Assembly (NCBI GenBank): GCA_001247695.2
Contig: LGRX02025840.1
Coordinates: 1-64,000, forward strand
DNA length: 64,000 bases
DNA from: Cymbomonas tetramitiformis
Taxonomy: Eukaryota; Chlorophyta; Pyramimonadophyceae; Pyramimonadales; Pyramimonadaceae
Reading direction: 5' to 3'
A model generated the notes under the pieces. It was not told where the DNA came from. It saw only the letters and a list, made by a program, of their open reading frames with translations, and made no database searches. Each line of letters begins with the position of its first letter. The first letter of the stretch is position 1. Positions 27,394 to 37,900 of the stretch are shown here, piece by piece. Position numbers and translations under genes: made by a program.

Positions 27394-29160
27394 TGTCCAA
27401 AAATGATAAACTCGGGTCCTCGTACCCTCGTTACCTCGTTACTTGAGTTTGGTGGTGACAAGCGAAGGATGGCCCGTGGCGATGGCGTGGGGCTGGCGTG
27501 GCGCTGGCGAACGAGCCAGCGCCGCTGGCGGAGCGCCTCGATTACGATGGAGCGATGGCGCGCCGCGGCGGCAGCTCGGCGCGTGTATTTTTCCTGGCGT
27601 GTGGGCTCTCAAAATGGGTCAGGCGCGCCAGATATGGCGCGCTGGTGCTTCCAAAGCGCATCCTTGTCAACGACATTACTGATTTGTGATTACAGTCGAG
27701 TGGAGATATCTGTTATGGAGTGCCAGTCGGTGGTGAGTCGAGTGCCCCCTAACAAGCTACATACCCTAACCTGACGTGAACCCTTTTTGCTTTTAAAACG
27801 ATCTGGATGGCACTCGGCTAGATAAGATCGTTTTGAGTGATATTGAAACTCTATACTCTTTACTATCGTGTGTATCTCGTGTGAGCTGCTACGGTGCAAA
27901 GTTCTGGCTCTAGAAAAGTTTTTATCACTGATATTGTTGCGTAATCTTCTAGAGCCACTCCAGGAGATGTTTTCTAAGGGACACTGAAGCCATTTTGGCC
28001 ATTCAGAGGAAGGTTCAAGCCAGGCACGCAGGCCTGCGGTGCTTTGCCTCACAATGGCGCCAGTGAACGATTTATTCTGCCTTTTTGAAATTGTCATCGC
28101 CTAGTTCATCGAGCTTTTCGCTGCTTTCAGAGCTGTGTCACGAACTTTGCACTGTTCCTTTGCAATTGGGTTGGAGTTCAATTAAAAAGTTTATCACAAT
28201 CATCTATCACTATTACAGAATAGTATTTGTTGAGTAAGTATTATATCAAAGTAGTTACTCTGTAGGTGCCAGGGCTCACTTAGTCATCAGGGCGACGTCT
28301 TTTTAAAGTTGTGAAACCAACTACGGCTGCCGCAGGCTGATCACTAGTTCGGCTGGGTGCTGTGCAGCTTGAACAAACAGGAAGGTAGAACACGATGACA
28401 TCAGCACAATATCGCGGTTCGCACGCTCTCAATTCTAGCGCGGTTCTCAAAGGCGAGCCTTGGTGGACACCACTCGGCGTGTCCGCGAGCTTCCTGGCGA
28501 CTCTCCGAAAGTGCTTCCTACAAAAGTGCAGCAACAAATTCAGTGGTGATGGCACAGCTGCCGAGGGTACCTTTCTGTCAGAACCCATCACGGAGCAGTT
28601 GGTCTTCGGCCAAGGTAACAGAGGCCACACAGGAGCGGGGCCTCAACCCTGGTGCATCTATGCTGCAGTGCAGCTTTATTGAATTCTGGCAAGCCCAGAG
28701 TGTGGCGCTCTGCACGACCCACCGCTCCCCAAGTTCCGCTGCCATCCTAAGCCACCAGGTATTTAGCCTAAAAGGATATACAGTGAGAATATGTAGTATA
28801 TTTATTCGCCGCCGGGATGAATCGAAATAATAATAATGGTCCAATGACACTGAAGGACGCTTCAACTTTGCACGCATTGATGCACCCTTCTTTGAAAAAC
28901 GTTGTTCTCAGGTCGCGTACACATACAGTCTGCAAGAACACTCGTATTGAGAAGCCTAATTTTGTTGCATAGATGTTTGTCTGCAAACAGCCTGTGCATC
29001 ACACACCGGGTATCAAGGTGGCACTATCTGACAATAACTTGGACCATATAGTTCTACTTGTTAAAGCTGGGAGGGGGGTGTCATAGGACCTCGTTGATTG
29101 CATGTCGTTGAGGCACCAGGTTTTGCGTCGCCACATGAGAGCCGCCGGTCTTCTTTTGGG
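27394..29160. other. No secure gene; possible upstream exon sequence
   Basis: 27440-27620 is a GC-rich island encoding only Arg/Trp-rich chance peptides. Near 28430-28520 a plus frame reads EPWWTPLGVSASFLATLRKC and could be an upstream exon of the SHAW/TPR pseudogene, but this is weak. The rest is without recognisable features. Confidence 0.4.
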
Positions 29161-29177
29161 CTTCTTTTAGCCGAGCC

Positions 29178-30302
29178 ACCCACTTTGTGTCCCATGCATG
29201 GCACACCGAGTAGTCGCACACGGTGGATGCGAGCACGGGCGCACTCGAGCCGGCTGAGGATGCTTTGCTTTACTTCAACATTTTCGTCACCAACCAGCAC
29301 TGTCCGGTGTACACCGGGAGTGAGTCCAGACGAGGTGCTTGGGCTAGCCGTTACTGCTGCCCGAGCGGCACTGCTCGTGCTGACACCATGGTCGGCACCA
29401 GTTGCACTGACATGTGTGTGGTGCCTCTTCGAGGTCACGACCACCATCCAGCTAAGCACACCACTCCAGGTAAGATAATGATAGGTAACAGATCATTGTA
29501 GCTTGCAATCCGTTCAGCAGGGCTAGTGGATAAATCTGACGGTTGATAACACAAGATTCATGAAGGCTGATAGTTATAATCCAGGGCTAGTGAACAAATC
29601 TGACAGTCAGTGATGATAACGCAGCTGAGTTTTATCATCAAGTGGGATTGGCAGAGGCATTGTACGTAACAAGTGTTTGCTTACCAACAAGTCACGTGAT
29701 AAGCATCTTAGCTCTTAGTTAGACATATTTTGGGAATTTACACCTCTGATAATTGTTAGCCACAGGCAAAGCTGAGTGTGATATGATGTTTCACAAAGTC
29801 TTTTACGCCGACACTTGTGGCTTTGGTTTTGCCTCAGAGACCTAGCAGCAGAGCGGTGATGGCCGAGGCGTGCGTGAGTGGTAAGGGCAGGTTGGCGCCG
29901 TAGTAGAAGTGAAACATGGGCCCGCAAAGAGCAAGAGGGGAGGGCAGAGATGGCGGTCTGCTGGGGGAGCTCAAGCTGATGGGATGAGGCGAGGGGGCTC
30001 GCTCTCCCCAATGCAATGCAGCTATGGGGAAGCTGGAGCAGGCGCTGCCGTTGTACAACTCGATACGATTACCCGAAGAAACCTCGACTGTGACCGAGCA
30101 CACTTCTTCCATTCACATGTTGCTTGATCATGGAATGTGCTACTTCTCACAAGTTGGCACACCAAGATGTCCCCTTGTCAGATACGGGTAGCTGGATGCG
30201 GCGCTGTTACTGTACGCACCTTTACAATTCAAGAGGAAACGCTCGGAAGCGAGCACCCGAAGACTGCTGAAACCTTGATCAACCTCGACACCCTCAATGC
30301 AG
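29178..30302 (+). pseudogene. Decayed SHAW/TPR (kinesin-light-chain-type repeat) gene
   Basis: The frame at 29178 reads THFVSHAWHTE, then an in-frame TAG (29211-29213), then EDALLYFNIFVTNQH. A frameshift near 29300 leads to DEVLGLAVTAARAALLVLTP and ALTCVWCLFEV before a good donor CCAG|GTAAGA at 29469/29470. This order (HFVSHAW, a YF-x-D/N-x-F-NQH block, TPW-x-P, WCLFE) is one I associate with algal and other protist proteins that carry kinesin-light-chain-type TPRs. About 550 bp on, TPR pieces follow: MGKLEQALPLY (30024) and ETLGSEHPKTAETLINL ending at CAG|GTGAGC (30302). The two TPR pieces are in different frames, and the usual spacing is lost. Stop, frameshift and missing repeats point to a pseudogene. 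Confidence 0.7.
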
Positions 30303-31529
30303 GTGAGCTTTGCGATAACGATAAAAGGAATCTTGATTATGGAAGCGCATGTTTTTGGAAATGGACACAGTTATTATTGTTGCTATAACGCAGACAAGAC
30401 ACTTGACAAGGCATGCATGAGAGTGGCAGTCCAAGGGAATTCTAATGATTGGCGCAGTGATGGGATTATTGCGACTTGTGTTTGATATTACGGCATGCAA
30501 ATATTGAGGATTCACCACATATGAATGAAGGCACGTGTCGAGATATTTATCTATTTGGCATGTGGAGATGGGATTTCGAGCGAAGGCATATTGATGTGGA
30601 GATCAAATTATACTAGTGCGAGGGTGTATGTGCGAGTATTTTCAACAGAGAACGGCCGACTGGATCGAGCAAACAAACTTAGAACGTGTGCGCTAGACAT
30701 CCTGGAGAAAGTGCTTGAATCAAATCACTATAAAGTTGTTGGCGTGAAGAAGCGAACTTTTACAGCCATAATTATACCGGAGAATGAAAAACAATCGTGA
30801 TATTTAGACATTGAACAAATAAGCGCCATTGGTTTGAAGGTAAGGTATGGGTGCTGCCCTGCATGCGTGTTCTGTCAATGGAATCAGGTTGTACGCTTCT
30901 ACAACGTTAAGCCTGGTTTTTATGATACGGCTAGAAAATTATGAACAGATCTTGCTGAGCTCAGAGTATATATGCTCATACGGTTGGACCATCTCATGCA
31001 CATAGTGGGAGGTCGCATTGCGCCACTTTGCATTGCAGTTTAAGTGGCCTGGTAGCCTCTTATTATATGTTACACGAGTATTATGATTGATTCGATGGTG
31101 CTCGCTCATTAATTGCGATACAACGTCCAAGTCTACAATGAGGCAAACTCTCGTCAGAGCGCATCGATGCTCATCAGTGGAATCATATGACATTGAGCTG
31201 TCCCTTGCTTTGCGCCTGCCTCAACGTACCACTTTCCCTGCAGGATGCTCCATGCAGGAGCCGGGTGCATGTTTGCTGTTCTATTATATATGCTGGCACC
31301 GGCTGACTTAGGCAAGTCTCATATAGAATCACTGCGTACCTGTCTTTGTGCACCAATATATTATTGCCGACCTCATCTTGACCGATTCTGAATCGCAAAC
31401 TTGCAAAAGTCATATGCGAAGGAATGGTGGCGTGGTGTATGCAAGGTACCAGAATCCAATTCCTATCGATTTTATTCCTACAGCAGACTGAAATGATTAC
31501 ATAAGCTACCGTGTATGCTATTGAAGGGC
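30303..31529. other. No gene recognised
   Basis: Short open frames on both strands (for example 30525-30800) carry no motif I recognise. The stretch separates the SHAW/TPR pseudogene from the 3' end of the giant minus-strand gene. Confidence 0.45.
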
Positions 31530-34500
31530 TTATAGGTGCTCAGTCACAATTTTGTGGGCCATCATCTTGCTTAGGTACTCCCCGAACTTCTGGACGAGAC
31601 CATCCACGGCATTGCACCCGCATGCGATGCTTTGAAAGGTTTGTCGTAGCTGTATCTCGTCAGCTGCCTGGTGATAAAGACCTACCCCCGCATGTGTGTC
31701 GAGCAAGGCCATCCTGCTCATATTCTTTTTCAGTTCATCTTGACCAAATCCGATGGTATGGATCTGCATTCCGTTGCTGCGGTAAGCGTTGTAGATGTTT
31801 TGCATAATGGAGATTGCGACATTTGTATTTCCACCATCCATTCCATCGGACATGAATACCAATACAGGGGTGTAATGAGCAAACGCAGCTGCAGATTCGG
31901 ACAAGATGGCCTGCGCTTCTTGCATCCCTGCTGAGTAACATGTCCCTCCGCCATGATTGGTCACCGGCAATTGAGGTGCAGATATGAGCTTGCTGCACAC
32001 AAAGCGCCGCATTGCACCACTGCCAAACTCCACCGCAGACACAAGGTCACCATCGCCTTAGTCATTTCGCCGCTGGGCAATGAAGCGATTGTACGAGTTC
32101 CTCAGACTGCCCCATTTGTGACCGCTCATTGACCCCGAACCATCCAGCACGAACACAAAGTGGAATTGAGCGACGCTAGGTACGGAAGCATCAAACAGGT
32201 TCGTGACCTCTATCCGTCGGTTGTCAACGTCATACGCTAGCCGCAGCGTGCGCAGCATACGCCGGGTGCGTGGCTCATTGATGGTGCAAATGCACAGCTC
32301 AATGCCCGCGTCATGCAGCTGTCCCGCCACTTTCTCCGCCGTCAACCCTCCAGGATCCCCACCGGGATATGAGTCGCGCACGTCTGCTTCTGCAAGGCCG
32401 TGGCTGGGCGCATCCGTGATCAGCACCATGTACTTGATGCGGCCTCGCCAAACAGGAACGCTCACAGCTCGACTCATCGCGCCCAGCACGTCCTCAGGGA
32501 TGTCTTCTCCGCCCTGCGCGCGCAAACTGTGAATCCATTGAGTGAAGCTGTCTGCATCTTCAGTGAACGCGTAGTCCATGAACCTCTCGGCATCCGAAAT
32601 GTCCCTGAAGGCGGTGCACCCGAATCGAAACTCAATCGTGATGTCCGGGTATTCTTTCTGAATCAGGGGCAACATGCCACGCGTGATGCTGCCGATCTGC
32701 TCTTTGGCAGCTTGAATCCAGGGCCCCATGCTGCCGGTAACATCAAGCACAACCATGACGTCGCAGGACAGGCGGTCCACCCCCTGCTGCCCGGAAACAA
32801 GCTTCAGCTCGCGCTCTTGTCGAAGCTGCGCCCCGAGGTTTGGGAATGCCTGCTGCCGCTGCTCCAAGATCTCGTCCACGCTGAGGCCGTTCCCCACAAT
32901 CGCGGCGATGTGCTGCCACTTCTTCATGTGGGCACCGGGAATGATGGCCGCAGGGTCCGACACACTGTGGCTCTCGTACCTCATACGCAGCGCTTGGGGC
33001 ACGAAGGAGGGGTCCGCGGCGGCGACCCAGTGTTGGTAGCAGGAAGGAACGAAGCTGTCGTCGAGCCCGACGGCCATGCCCACGACCTCCACCTGCAGCT
33101 GCTCCGCATGGCGCAGGGCGTGCTTCAGCGTGCCCACAGTGCCGTACCCATCAGTGATCACGAACACCTTCTTGGGACCGCGCACGCCGCGCACCATCTC
33201 CACTGCACACCGCACCGCGTCGCCGTCCATGGACTGCGCCTGCTGCTGCGGGCACCTGCTAGCCGCCAGGGGCGACAGCGCGCTGAGCATCAGATGCTTG
33301 GTTGCGGCGTCGAAGGGCATCCCCAGGGTCTTCACGACCTGCACGTGGTCCGCAAAGACCGTCACGGCGAAGCTCACTCTGGCGCCGTGCAGCGCAGCGG
33401 TGAGGGTGACCAGCAGCTCGCAGGCGCTCTTTGCAAGTGCCCCGCGCATGGAAGGCGAGATGTCCAGCGTAAGGCACACTGCGTAATCACGCCGCCCCCC
33501 CGCGCTCTTCCGCGCAAAGATCTTCTTGTACGAAAAGTCGGTGCTGATCGCGCGGATAAGGCCAGGGAGGTGCAGGCTCGACCCGGCTGCTGCTGCGATC
33601 TTGCGCGTGAAGCGGTTGTACGGCAGCACCGCCTCCTCCAGTGCCTCCTGCATTTGCTCCACCTCCGCCACCAGCTTGGCTTCCGCGCAGCCCCAGAGGG
33701 ACTCCGCAGCAGCCGTGACCTCGGCAAGGGCCAGGCCGCCGCCGGCAGGGGCGCCACTGGAGCGCATGCTTCTGCCTTGGGTTTCAGTAGAAGTGCTGGC
33801 GGCGCCAATGAGCCTTGCATGCGCCTCCTCAGCGTCGGCCCGTGCGCGGTCGAGCAACGCCTCCATGTCCTGCAAGCTCCACGGGTCGTCCTCCGCCACG
33901 AGGAACGGGATTGGCTGCCCAGGGGGGCTGACGTCGATCAGTGTGGACGGCCTGGGGGCGCCAGCAGAGATGAGGTCAGTGAAGCGGCACTTGCGCACCA
34001 TATCGGGCAGTCGGAGAAGCTGCATCGCGGAGGGGAGCGGCTCTACTGTGGGGCATGTTAGGCAACTGTGCTGGTACGCCACACACGCCTTGTGAGGCGG
34101 GCCGGGGGTGACTGCCATGGAGATCGCCTTGGGCGCCCTGGGCGGCGGTCTTTCCTCGGAGGAGTCGCGGATGATCCGGGCAAGCTGCTTGGTCATGAGC
34201 GTGGCCAAGGCTGTGGGCAGCTGGTCCGCCTCTTCGGCATCCAGGACTTCGAAGAGGCCGTCGGTCACTTCACGCCACAGTCGGCTCACGTCATCCACAA
34301 GGCCCTGCATGCGTGCGTCCTTCACGTTCAGCACACACGCGGACGCGCCGTGTCGCCGCAACGTCTGCAGGTAGTCCTCCGGCACCCCCTCTTGCGTCAG
34401 GCCGTCCAGGATCATCAGCACCACCCGATGCCGCGGCGCAGCTGTTGCTCCTCCTCCTGATGTGGCACCTCCCCCGTCCGGTTGTGCCACCTCCCCCACA

Positions 34501-34836
34501 TCGCTCCACACTCTCGGCGCGATGTTCTGCAGCCCGGTGGCCGGGTAGGTGGCCTCGTCGTACGTGAGGCAGTCGAGGATGCGCTGCCCGAGGAGGAAGT
34601 CGAAGGGCTCGCCCAGCTCCTTCACCACCACCTGGCGGTTGCGGTCCCCGAAGCGACCGACCGCGAAGGGGCACTCCAGGCGCTGCAGGCTCTGCGTCAT
34701 CAGCGCCACCGCCTCCGCGACCGGCTTGCGCTTGGTCAGCATCGACCCGGAGTTATCCAGGAGCAGCAGCCACTCCACGGTGTGCGAGCGCTCCGTGCAC
34801 CGGTACAGCGCCTCGAACTGTCCGCGAAACTCTCGA
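31530..34836 (-). CDS. Giant gene, C-terminal block: four VWA domains (in-frame stop before the end)
   Basis: Host coding sequence begins just after the LINE tail and is open to a TAA at 32058-32060; the same frame then continues to 31530. VWA1 (EWLLLLDNSGSM, ~34750) is midasin-like. VWA2 has YAVCLTLDISPSM (~33470). VWA3 (VMVVLDVTGSMGPW, ~32740, with ITDAPSHG) resembles the VWA of VwkA-type alpha kinases. VWA4 has FVFVLDGSGSMSGH (~32130) and, beyond the TAA, GDGDLVSAVEFGSGAM, LVFMSDGMDGG and IHTIGFGQDEL. All four keep the MIDAS D-x-S/T-x-S metal site. The TAA falls between two conserved strands of VWA4, so it truncates that domain unless read through. It looks like a point nonsense mutation. 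Confidence 0.75.
32058..32060 (-). other. In-frame TAA inside VWA domain 4
   Basis: Upstream residues FIAQRRND and downstream GDGDLVSAVEFGSG are in the same frame with no gap, and both belong to one VWA fold. There is no GT-AG pair that would remove the stop. Long frames elsewhere in the window avoid TAA, so a reassigned code is not the explanation. Confidence 0.8.
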
Positions 34837-34861
34837 GAAAGAAAAAGAAAAAGAAAAAACC

Positions 34862-34931
34862 ACGCCCGTCGGGCGTATGAGTAAATTAATTTCCCCGGCC
34901 CTACTCTGGGCCGGACCGCCACAGGTGGCGG
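34862..34931 (-). promoter_or_regulatory. LINE 3'UTR hairpins
   Basis: Three perfect inverted repeats follow the stop codon (TAA at 34949-34947): CCGCCAC/GTGGCGG (34916-34931), CCGGCCC/GGGCCGG (34895-34914) and ACGCCC/GGGCGT (34862-34876), followed by the (TTTTTC)n tail. The last two are kept in the 75-bp copy at 59278-59352, where only the loop of the final hairpin differs. Such 3' structures are commonly what a LINE reverse transcriptase recognises to start copying; that role is inferred here. Confidence 0.75.
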
Positions 34932-34946
34932 CCTTAAAGGGACAAT

Positions 34947-37900
34947 TTACACTGGGTGGTTCTCATCTTTTTCCTTCTCTTGTTTCTCCTGTCTGAGCCT
35001 TCTGTATAGTTGGTAGGTGCTGTGAGCGTAGTTCACCGTCAGGTCGTGTATCCTTTGCAGTGCCTGTAAGGCTTCTTTTCTGTCGAGCCCGAGTTGCTCG
35101 AGTATGTCCCGGTTGTGTTTGTATACGGTGCCTGTCCTGCCCACTGCAAAGACATGGAGTTTGGCGCGGAATCCATGTCTACGTAGCAGTTGTAGTAGTG
35201 GTCCATATTTCATGTATTTTTCCAGGAGCTTGGGTCCCCATTTCTCGTCGTCGGTATGGGCCACCTCAATGAGGTGTAGGTTTTTGACTCTTGCTGGTGC
35301 TTCCTGTTGTGTACATTCCCATCCGTCTTCTAGGTCCTCCAGGCCCTCTATCATGACTATGTCTACAAAGCTCGGTATTGTGTCGGGTCCATCATTTCTG
35401 CCTGGGTTGTTCTTTCCGTCGTGTCTGCATTGCCCTCTGGTAAGTATGTAGTTTGGAAGTACTCTTGGCTTAATACCTGGGTCCCTCTTTTTTCCGGTGT
35501 AGGCAAGGACCTTGCATCCTCCTTTCCTATGGTGGTCAAGTATGTGTTTAAGTTCGTCTGCGTGGGCGTCCGCCCTGTCCGAGAACATTCCCCTCATTTG
35601 TGGGTTGTCGCACCCACCTAGGGCGTGCCCCACTCTCATGAGGAAGCCCTTCGCGTAATCCACCCCTTTGTGCCGACATCCTTCCAGGGTGCACCTTCCG
35701 CTTCCTCCGGCTGAGTTTTTCGCCGTCTCGTAGTCTTGTGCTGGCAGTATTCTCAGTCTGCATTTGAGTATTGTTTTCCGCGCCGCAAAGGTGGCTCGTT
35801 TCCAGAAGCCGTTCGCTATTTTGTGTAGCGGCATGTCTCCCTTGAGGTGCCCCATTGTTTCGTTCAGCCAGTTGTCGGTGGCCTTGTTCTCTTGGACCGG
35901 AGGGGCGTTCCTATTTTTCGTTCTGTTGTGTGTCATGTCGTGCTTTCGTTGCTTCCATCTTGTTCTGGGCATCGGGTCCTGCATCATCGCATGGACTCTG
36001 GATTCCTCCGTGACCCGGTCATGGTGAGCTTGTCTTACATTTGTCGGTCCCCCTTTAGGTGCTTCCCGCTGTTCAATGAGTTCATTGAGCATCTCAAAGG
36101 TTTCCTCATCATTGTGCTGCTTTTGGGTCGCCTCGAGTCTCTCCACGAGTTCGTTGAGTTCCTCAAACACTTCTTCCCTTTCACGGGGTTGGGGTGGTGT
36201 GTCTGCAGGTGTGGGGCCGCTTCCCCGGGTGGGGCCTGTTTCGCCTTCTGTCTCCCTTTGGTCTTGTTGCTTGTGTATGTCTCTTATAAGGAGCATCTCT
36301 TCATCCTCCTTTTGTTCCATCATAGCTTTTATTTGTCTGTCTTCTTCATCTCTGGTCTGGTCGGCCTGTTGCTGCTGGTTGGGCTTCGGGTCCCGCATCA
36401 TTGCTTGCTCCTCTTCATTTTGCTGTGCTTGGTCATGGTGTGCTTCCCACCTGAAAATGTGCTTCGTTTTCAGTTGGTGGGTCCATGTTGTGGGTTCTCC
36501 CTGAAGCTCGGTAGTTTTTGCCGTGAGCCTGCTGTTTCCTCGGGCTTGCTGTTCCCGTAGTAATGTGGTCACATATTTCTGGACGGCGAGCTTTCCTTGT
36601 AGCTCTCTGCTGCCCGAGTCTTCATCTGGTACCATGGGTTTGACTTGTATTGTTTCGTTATTATCCCACGCCTCCGTGAGGGTCCCTGTGGTGCATGCTT
36701 GCTTGGCTGCTTCGTCTGCTTTTTCGTTTCCCGCAATTCCTGTATGTGCCTTGACTTTCAGTAAAGAGACCTTGTGCCCCGCTGCTACCAACGCTTCAAT
36801 GTTGACCAGTATGGCATACAGGAGGTCTCTTTGCCGGTGGTGTTCCATGCTGTGGGGTTTTGTTCTCATGTTCTCCAATTGTCTAATGGAGTTGGCACTG
36901 TCCGTGCAAATGGTGAGTCCTTCGCCGCTTGGTGGCGGCGGGAGTGTGACTGCTTTCTGTATGGCGAGAAGCTCGGCTCTGTTCACCTCTTGGTCCTCAC
37001 CTTCCCATCTAATCATGTGGGCCTCCCCTTCTCCGGACCTGGGGTCCCATACCGCAGCTCCTGAGGCCCATTCTTTGCCTCCTTCCTCTGTTTCAATTTC
37101 TCTCTTGCTGCCGTCCGTGTATAGGTACGAGGTCGCTTCGTGTGCCCTTTGAGGGGGGGGGTATGTCAGTTGGGCTGGTGTGTCACTCGGGGGTAGGTTC
37201 CTGGGGTCCTCTGTCTGGTCTCTCGTTAGTTCCCATCTTCTCCCTTGGACCCCCGGCTCGTGCTCGGGCCAGAAGTCGGCGGGGTATCTGACAATTTTTG
37301 ACCTCGCCACTTTGTCCCATAGCATTTGGGCATCAGTCTGTCTTCTGAGTCTGGTGTGCGAGGTATTCGCTTCTATCACCTGTTGCACTGTGGGGGGGTG
37401 AATGTCCCATTTCCCTCCCCTGCTACCGGGGAGGAGTTCCCATTTGGCTGGTCCATCCTCCACATGGAGGTAGCCGTCCTCCCACCAGGTTTCAATTTCT
37501 GTCTGTACGTTGAGGCACTGGGGGCAGAGGTCGTTCCTTATGTGCGGCATTGTGTTGCACATTCTTCCCATTGCGTCCGTCATGTCCTTTGTTTTAATCT
37601 CCGGGAATTCATATCTCTGCCATGGTCTTGTGTCAATAATGCAGTCCGTACCGGGGGTGTGTCCTTTTTGGTTTGGTTCGTGCTTGTCATGCTGGTTCGC
37701 CTCCCTTGCCGGCTGTTTGGCGGTTGTGGTCGTGCGGACCTTGCTCTGCGGGCAGGTTGTGAGTGCTTGTCTTATGCAATCCGCAGCAACGTCTGGGTCC
37801 CCGCAGTGGGCCTGCCACCCCGCTTTGTTGGCAACAATCAGTACCCTGAGGTTCCAGTTGCACTGCTTCGCTTGCTGGTGTGTGGCACCCATCCAGTGGT

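Noticed and set aside
27440..27774. Arg/Trp-rich protein within the 267-codon plus frame
   Set aside because: No motif, skewed composition from a GC-rich island, and the frame also crosses a dispersed repeat.
32058..32060. TAA read as glutamine, as in some ulvophyte algae and ciliates
   Set aside because: The very long frames (2231 and 3823 codons) contain no TAA or TAG, so the standard code fits; one stop is better explained by mutation.
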